A DNA stretch of 64,000 bases from DASQZK01 sp963771005 (GTDB taxonomy: Bacteria; Bacteroidota; Bacteroidia; Bacteroidales; GCA-2748055): assembly GCA_963771005.1 (NCBI GenBank), contig CAVYRO010000002.1, positions 124,001 to 188,000 on the forward strand, in the 5' to 3' direction. The notes under the pieces are model-generated. The model was given only the letters and a program-made list of their open reading frames with translations, had not been told where the DNA came from and did not search any database. A program made the translations under genes and the position numbers. This document shows positions 58,544 through 64,000 of the stretch, piece after piece (within the stretch, counting starts at the first letter, position 1; every line of letters starts with the position of its first letter).

Positions 58544-60140
58544 ATGAACTTGCATCGATTTTCCCTTTTGATCCTGTTTTTCCTTTTAGCCCTGAACATA
58601 TCGGCCCAGAAGACATCCGCGGTAAAAAACTCCGTTGCCTCTGCGGGTGATCCGTGCGGATTTTAATCTTGAAAAAGGCTCCCGCAACACCATGTTCAAC
58701 GAATGCGTCGGCGCCGGCCGGGCCAATGAGGGACTTAGGGCCGACTGGCAGCAGCAGCTGGCTTTCGTAAAAAAGGAATGCGGTTTCCGGTATATCCGCA
58801 TGCACGGTCTCCTGTCTGACGATATGGGGGTTTACAGGGAAGACCGCAACGGTAATCCGCAATATAACTTCATGTATATCGATGTGCTCTTCGATTACCT
58901 CCATGATATCGGGGTGAAGCCCTTCGTGGAGCTCGGATTTATGCCGCAGGCCCTGGCCAGCGGCAACCGGACCATCTTCTGGTGGCGCGGAAATGTGACT
59001 CCGCCAAAGGATTACGATAAATGGGCTGCATTGATCCGGAACCTGGTCCTGCACTGGACGGAACGGTACGGTGCTGACGAAGTGAAGACCTGGTATTTCG
59101 AGGTGTGGAACGAACCCAATCTGACCCCTGGATTCTGGACCGGATCACAAGCAGACTATTTCAAATTGTACAACTATTCCGCAAGAGCTGTGAAAAGCGT
59201 GAATACGGCCTACCGGATTCGCGGTCCCGCAACGGCAGGCGCTGCCTGGGAAGCTGAACTGATCGGGTATTGTGAAAAGAATGGCGTGCCCATTGATTTT
59301 ATCAGCACCCATGCTTACGGCGTTCGACAGGGCTACCTCGATGAATATGGACAGTCGGGAACTGTTCTTGATAAGAACCCCATGAGCGTCAGCGGGGATG
59401 TTTTGCGATCGCGCAGCGAGATCGAAGCCTCCTCCAAACCCGGCCTGGAGCTGCATTACACCGAATGGAGCTCGTCGTATACGCCGGCCGATCCCATCCA
59501 CGATAGTTATCACGAAGCACCTTACATACTGCAGAAGATAAAACAGACGGAGGGTGCAGTCAATTCGATGTCGTACTGGGTCTTCACCGATATCTTCGAA
59601 GAAGCCGGTCCCCGGTTCGAGCCTTTCCATGGCGGGTTTGGACTGCTGACGATACAGGGGATCCCCAAACCGGCTTTCTACGCTTACCGGTTCATGAACC
59701 GGCTGGGCAATACGGAGCTGGAAAACCGCGACTCCGCCTCATGGATCTGCAAAGACGGGGATGGGAATATCCAGGCCCTGTTGTGGGATTATACCTATAC
59801 CCTGCCGGAGGATTCGGTTAACAACCAGGCTTATTACATCAAGGATCTGCAGCCGGAATCCAAAGGGAAAGTGAAGATCAACCTGTTGAACGTACCTGCC
59901 GGGAAGTATGCCATGGAAATATATAAGACCGGCTACCGGTGCAATGATGCCTATACTTCATACCTCGATCTTGGGAGACCCTCCCAGCTCACCCGTCAAC
60001 AGGTCGGGCAGATCAAACGACAGAATGATGGTTCACCAATGATGAAGGAATTTATTACGGTGAGCCCTGACGGTGCATTTGAAAAGGAATTGGATATGCG
60101 GGAAAATGACGTTTATCTTTTGAGGTTGGTGAAGATCTGA
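58544..60140 (+). CDS. GH39 family beta-xylosidase-like enzyme, frameshift after the signal peptide
   Basis: About 531 residues. An ATG at 58544 opens a clear signal peptide (FSLLILFFLLALNISAQ) in one frame. The mature enzyme continues in the next (PLRVIRADFNLEKGS onward). The break is a run of six A at 58624-58629; five would give VKTPLPLRVIRADF and a single protein. Catalytic residues fit GH39: acid/base Glu190 in VWNEPNL and nucleophile Glu307 in LHYTEWSSS (numbered on the joined protein). A C-terminal beta domain follows. It should release xylose or another sugar from beta-glycosides outside the cytoplasm. A gene call from the second frame alone would miss the export signal. Confidence 0.88.
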
Positions 60141-60246
60141 CTTTTTGCGCACCGGAAACCATTCTTCGAACCTTTCATCAAAAAGGTTAAAACCGGCCGG
60201 GCATCAGCGATTCAAAGTGTTGCATATATAGTTAATTTGAGGTCTT

Positions 60247-60279
60247 AAACCTGACAGGTTTTCGAAACCTGTCAGGTTT
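60247..60279. terminator. Perfect 15-bp palindromic hairpin, probable bidirectional terminator
   Basis: AAACCTGACAGGTTT, the loop TCG, then AAACCTGTCAGGTTT. It lies between the GH39 gene and a convergent small gene, so it can end both transcripts. No long T-tract follows. The sequence looks like a known kind of repetitive palindrome rather than a unique terminator. Confidence 0.7.
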
Positions 60280-60314
60280 GTACTCATCGAAACGTCCGCT
60301 TTAAACCCCTTCTT

Positions 60315-60803
60315 TTAACCATTTTCCTCGTCAGATTTCATCAGAGTTTCAAACTCTTCACATGTGGTGCAGTAGCCGGGAAAAGGACAATTTTCTTTTT
60401 CATATTCGCAGAACTCAATGTGACTTTCCCCAATTGAAAGCGCGACATGTTCTTGACTCCAGAAGTTCCTGATAAAAGAATAGCGTAAGTGGGCGGGATA
60501 ATTTGGGGGAAAATCCATCACAAAATGAAAATATTCGAGGAGCTTTTCCAGTTCGCCGGCAAGCAGAGCCTGCTGGTCGGTGTTAAGTTTTTCAGCCGGG
60601 GGAAGGTATTCCTGATCAATACCCGTGATCTGGGAAATAGGTAGCTCTTCCCCCTCAATGTATTCTTCAACATATGACATATCCTCCGGTTCCGGTTCAT
60701 CGTTCGAACCGGCTTCAGATTCTTCCAGGATCTCGTATGGCAGTTTTAATTTTCGGGTGGTTTCGTGAAGGTCACCGATCAATTGTTCAATGTAGCTTTC
60801 CAT
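60315..60803 (-). CDS. Small acidic protein with a C-terminal Cys cluster
   Basis: 162 residues, very acidic in the middle (EPEPEDMSYVEEYIEGEE). The C-terminal quarter carries four Cys spaced C-x6-C-x5-C-x2-C within CEYEKENCPFPGYCTTC, a possible zinc or iron-sulfur site. No signal peptide. No family recognised. It faces the GH39 gene across a hairpin. Confidence 0.65.
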   Translation of the reverse strand: MESYIEQLIGDLHETTRKLKLPYEILEESEAGSNDEPEPEDMSYVEEYIEGEELPISQITGIDQEYLPPAEKLNTDQQALLAGELEKLLEYFHFVMDFPPNYPAHLRYSFIRNFWSQEHVALSIGESHIEFCEYEKENCPFPGYCTTCEEFETLMKSDEENG

Positions 60804-61471
60804 GGTAAATGATTTTATTAGGTTAGTAAAAAGTAGCCTTTATGTCGTACCATCCCATTACAACATAACTCTGCATTCGTATGCAGGATTTTATTGAAAT
60901 GCATGATGAACTTTTACATGGTTGTTTATTTATGTGGCATGAATCTGAATCAAAAATAATCTCTGGCAGTGCAATATTTCTGCAGTGGTAAAAATTATTT
61001 CATTTTTTCAGGAATTTTCTGGTTTACTGGCTGGCCGGGCGAGACCCTTTCAGATAATTCCATCTCAAAAAGCTTCACCCTAAGCCTCAGTCTCATTTCC
61101 AGGAAAGCAGAAAAACCAACAGGAACAGTGAAATTGCCACCGACTCAACACCAGTTATGCCTAAAATGACTTCCTGGATCTCTTTGAAAACCTAATTCTT
61201 TTCTTTATTTTATGAACATGATGAATTCAAAAACGAACCTTAAAATCCATGATAAGATTGGTTTTTAGGTATCAGTAAAATCCACAGACGTAATTATATA
61301 ATCTGTAATCAAATGTCTCGCCCTTTCCACGCATGATCATCCCTACTTACTGCAATTAATCAATCCGTGTAAATCTGTTCCGATAGCCTCGGAATCCGTT
61401 TAATCCGTGTTCCTCCTTCCTCATTCCCCTCTTTCCGAATCCTCTCCCTCCAATCCTTTTTTTTCCTTTTC
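60804..61471. other. Intergenic region, no gene recognised
   Basis: 668 bp. The best open stretch (60969-61169, 66 codons) has no supporting motif. Positions about 61358-61420 carry two copies of the dispersed AATCCGTG element, one followed by TTCCTCCTTCC. The only functional site identified nearby is the promoter at 61472. Confidence 0.55.
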
Positions 61472-61503
61472 TTGATGCTTTTTACCATAAAATCCTATTT
61501 TTG
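61472..61503 (+). promoter_or_regulatory. Full Bacteroidota promoter: TTG, 21 bp, TATTTTTG
   Basis: TTG at 61472-61474 and TATTTTTG at 61496-61503 match the -33/-7 consensus with 21-bp spacing. It lies 25 bp ahead of ATG 61529. It is the best promoter match seen in the window and excludes a start at 61472. Confidence 0.7.
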
Positions 61504-61528
61504 CCTCCTCAATAAAAATATTCAATCC

Positions 61529-62104
61529 ATGACACAAGCCATAAACATCGGCCGCAAGGTCGCTGAAATGCGCGGGCTGAGGAACATCAGCATGTCCGAC
61601 CTGGCAAAACGGTCGGGAATAAAGGAAGAAGTGCTCGCCGCCGTGGAAAAAGGCGACGATCCGCCTACCCTGGGAACACTGATCCGGATCGCCCGTGCCC
61701 TGGGCGTAAGGCTGGGGACCTTCCTCGACGATACCGAAGTGGACGCCCCCGTGGTTACCCGAACGGGCGACCGGGATAAAGGACTCAGCGTTTCCGGCAA
61801 GTCCAGCGATGCCAATATGCATCTCGAATTCTTTTCCCTGGCCCGCGGCAAGGCCGGTCGTCATATGGAACCCTTCATTATCGATATCGATCCGACATCC
61901 GGCAGCGGTTACTCCCGTTCCAACCATGAAGGCGAGGAATTCATCTTCGTCCTCGAAGGCGAAGTGGAAATCCTCTACGGCAAAGACCTCTATACCCTCC
62001 AGCAGGGTGACAGCATTTATTACGATTCTGTCATCGATCACCACGTGCATTCGATGGGGAATTTGCCGGCGAAGATTCTGGCGGTGGTTTATGTGCCGGC
62101 CTGA
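61529..62104 (+). CDS. XRE-family regulator with C-terminal cupin
   Basis: 191 residues. Residues about 5-60 form an XRE helix-turn-helix (MSDLAKRSGIKEEVLAAVEKG). Residues about 110-190 are a cupin (HEGEEFIFVLEGEVEILYG, then the late HHVHSMG). Such one-component regulators sense a small ligand or metal in the cupin. The gene is followed after 100 bp, including a TTTTTAC repeat, by an acyl-CoA synthetase in the same direction; this pairing is common in the phylum and suggests control of that gene. Start 61529 is fixed by the promoter just upstream. Confidence 0.92.
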   Translation: MTQAINIGRKVAEMRGLRNISMSDLAKRSGIKEEVLAAVEKGDDPPTLGTLIRIARALGVRLGTFLDDTEVDAPVVTRTGDRDKGLSVSGKSSDANMHLEFFSLARGKAGRHMEPFIIDIDPTSGSGYSRSNHEGEEFIFVLEGEVEILYGKDLYTLQQGDSIYYDSVIDHHVHSMGNLPAKILAVVYVPA

Positions 62105-62154
62105 TTAAATGGTGAAATGTTGAAATGATAAAACGACCGTTCAACGCCACCCGC

Positions 62155-62190
62155 AACTTTTTACTTTTTACTTTTTACTTTTTACTTTTC
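62155..62190. repeat. TTTTTAC heptamer tract
   Basis: About five tandem TTTTTAC units immediately ahead of the acyl-CoA synthetase start, at the place of a ribosome-binding region. Reverse complement of the GTAAAAA tract at 32963. Confidence 0.75.
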
Positions 62191-62204
62191 AATTGGTTTA
62201 CCCC

Positions 62205-63848
62205 ATGGAATTATCCGATAAAACCCTCGGCGCCCTCCTCGAAGAATGGGCTGTAAAAATACCTCATCAGGATTGCATCGTTTATCCCGATCGCGATCTC
62301 CGGTTCACATGGAGCGCTTTCAACCAGCGGGTCGACCGGCTGGCGAAGGGACTCCTGGCGACAGGTCTTCAACCGGGCGATAAGCTGGGCATCTGGGCCA
62401 ACAATGTGCCCGATTGGCTCACCTTTATGTTCGCTTCGGCCAAGACAGGGATCATCCTGGTGACCGTCAATACCAATTACCGTGCCCATGAGCTGGAATA
62501 CCTCGTCCGCAATTCTGATCTGAAAGCGCTGTGCATCGTCAACGGCGTCAGGGACAGCGATTATGTCAGCATGGTTTACGAACTTATCCCGGAATTGCGG
62601 GAATGCGAAAGGGGCCGGCTGGAAAGCGCGAAGTTCCCGGAACTGAAGCAGGTCATATTCATCGGCCCGGAAAAACACCGGGGCATGTATAGCTCGTCGG
62701 AGCTCATCCTTTTGGGCAGCCAACAGGACGACACTTTGCTCAATGAGATCAAATCCCGCATTTCCTGTCATGATGTGGTCAACATGCAGTATACTTCAGG
62801 GACTACCGGTTTTCCAAAGGGAGTGATGCTCACCCATCACAATATTGTGAACAACGGGCTGACGATTGGCGACTGCATGAATTACTCCACTAACGACAGT
62901 CTTTGTGTATGCGTACCGCTCTTCCACTGCTTCGGCTGTGTCCTTGCCGTTTGTGCAGCGCTGACCCATGGCGTGACAATGGTGATGGTGGAGAATTTCG
63001 ATCCCCTGCTCGTCCTGGCATCCGTTCAGAAAGAAAAATGTACCGCTCTTTATGGTGTGCCTACGATGTTTATAGCCGAACTGAACCATCCCATGTTCAA
63101 TATATTCGATCTTTCTTCCCTGCGGACAGGCATTATGGCGGGTTCCCTTTGCCCGGTCAACACCATGCGCGATGTCATGGAAAAAATGCATATGAACGAA
63201 ATCATCATCGTTTACGGTCTTACCGAATCTTCTCCCGGGATGACGGCTACCAAAACAAGCGATTCGCCGGAGATCCGCGCGACAACGGTAGGACGTTCAC
63301 TCCCCTTCGTAGAAGTAAGTGTGAAGGATCCCGAAACCGGCAGGGAATGCGCTCCGGATGTTCAGGGCGAACTTTGTTGCCGCGGATATAATGTGATGAA
63401 GGGCTACTACAAAAATGAAGAAGAATCGGCCAGGGTAATCGATCCCGAAGGATGGCTGCATTCGGGCGATCTCGGGGTTATGGATTCGGATGGGTACGTG
63501 AAAGTGACCGGCCGGATCAAGGATATGATCATAAGGGGCGGAGAGAATATCTACCCGCGTGAGATCGAAAACTTCCTTTATCTCATGCCTCAGATCCGGA
63601 ATGTGGAGGTGGCCGGTATTCCCAGCGCCAAATACGGGGAAGAAGTCGGCGCTTTCATCATCCTTAAGGAGGATGCCGATCTCACCGAAGATGATGTGAA
63701 AGACTTCTGCCGCGGAAAGATATCCAGGCACAAAGTCCCCCGCTACGTTTTCTTCGTCGACGAATATCCCATGACCGCCAGCGGTAAGATCCAGAAATTC
63801 AAATTGAGGGAAAAGAGCCTGGAGTGGCTGAGGGAGAGGACAAGGTGA
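62205..63848 (+). CDS. Acyl-CoA synthetase (AMP-binding family)
   Basis: 547 residues of the ANL superfamily. Motifs in order: the phosphate loop YTSGTTGFPKG, YGLTESSPG, the hinge GWLHSGDLG with GRIKDMIIRGGENIYPREIE, and the catalytic Lys in TASGKIQKF. It activates a carboxylic acid, probably a medium or long fatty acid, to its CoA thioester through an acyl-adenylate. Start ATG 62205 is preferred to TTG 62193. It follows the XRE-cupin regulator. Its last codons (ERTR and stop) form part of a 43-bp tandem repeat that continues to the window end. Confidence 0.93.
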   Translation: MELSDKTLGALLEEWAVKIPHQDCIVYPDRDLRFTWSAFNQRVDRLAKGLLATGLQPGDKLGIWANNVPDWLTFMFASAKTGIILVTVNTNYRAHELEYLVRNSDLKALCIVNGVRDSDYVSMVYELIPELRECERGRLESAKFPELKQVIFIGPEKHRGMYSSSELILLGSQQDDTLLNEIKSRISCHDVVNMQYTSGTTGFPKGVMLTHHNIVNNGLTIGDCMNYSTNDSLCVCVPLFHCFGCVLAVCAALTHGVTMVMVENFDPLLVLASVQKEKCTALYGVPTMFIAELNHPMFNIFDLSSLRTGIMAGSLCPVNTMRDVMEKMHMNEIIIVYGLTESSPGMTATKTSDSPEIRATTVGRSLPFVEVSVKDPETGRECAPDVQGELCCRGYNVMKGYYKNEEESARVIDPEGWLHSGDLGVMDSDGYVKVTGRIKDMIIRGGENIYPREIENFLYLMPQIRNVEVAGIPSAKYGEEVGAFIILKEDADLTEDDVKDFCRGKISRHKVPRYVFFVDEYPMTASGKIQKFKLREKSLEWLRERTR

Positions 63849-64000
63849 AAGGAGAAAGGTGAAAGGCGAAAGGAGGGAGAGGACAAGGTGAAAGGAGAAA
63901 GGTGAAAGGCGAAAGGAGGGAGAAGGACAAGGTGAAAGGTGAAAGGTGAAAGGCGAAAGGAGGGAGAGGACAAGGTGAAAGGCGAAAGGCGAAAGGAATG
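63834..64000. repeat. 43-bp tandem repeat seeded in the gene end
   Basis: Units start at 63834, 63877, 63920 and 63964 with GAG(A)AGGACAAGGTGAAAGG. Each contains nested 7-bp NGAAAGG units. The first unit holds the last codons and stop of the acyl-CoA synthetase gene. The array runs past the window edge. Confidence 0.85.

Noticed and set aside
60969..61169. A 66-codon open frame
   Set aside because: No ribosome site, promoter or family; compositionally unlike neighbouring genes.

Overview
The window looks like a piece of a Bacteroidota genome, probably an uncultured, polysaccharide-degrading Bacteroidales-type organism. This rests on type IX secretion (T9SS) C-terminal domains of type A and type B, giant PKD and gliding-motility-type proteins, GH97 and GH130 enzymes, a DUF3078 protein, TAnnTTTG promoter boxes, and few Shine-Dalgarno sites. 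No rRNA, tRNA, CRISPR array, transposase or SusC/SusD pair was seen. This taxonomy is inference; no marker gene is present.

Layout. (1) 207-13361, minus strand: five exported carbohydrate enzymes (GH97, heparinase II/III-like, GH2, GH116, GH27), read in that order. They are interrupted at 5531-6110 by 58 copies of a 10-bp repeat in perfect register. (2) 13716-21859, plus strand: an eliminase-type glycyl radical enzyme (frameshifted), a GH130 mannosyl-glucose phosphorylase, a sulfatase, a membrane-anchored nucleoside-hydrolase-like protein and an SLC13 transporter. A convergent SSS-family symporter follows. (3) 23873-29711: a three-PAS hybrid histidine kinase and a convergent ABCG-like transporter. 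(4) 29967-38171: aldose 1-epimerase and an M1 aminopeptidase with a T9SS tail (both frameshifted), a DUF4038/GH140-like protein (three frame breaks), a GH3 enzyme and PPK2. (5) 38321-53016: two divergent giant secreted proteins of 2148 and about 2015 residues, then a DUF3078 protein. (6) 53165-57845: a TPR protein, a stand-alone DUF4242 protein, a DUF4242 + cyclase-like + AraC regulator, and a frameshifted helical protein. (7) 58084-63848: a decayed gene, a GH39 enzyme, a small Cys-rich protein, an XRE-cupin regulator and an acyl-CoA synthetase.

Working together: the exported glycosidases and sulfatase would strip galactosyl, glucosyl, xylosyl and sulfate groups from a complex polysaccharide. 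GalM and the GH130 phosphorylase would feed the released sugars into central metabolism, and the SSS and SLC13 carriers could import small products. The real substrate is not readable from the sequence.

Three themes deserve attention: short-period intergenic repeats (7, 9, 10 and 43 bp) at gene ends; eight single-base frame breaks in six otherwise intact genes, several in short homopolymers, which more likely reflect consensus errors than real decay; and the DUF4242-cyclase-AraC fusion transcribed ahead of a free DUF4242 protein.
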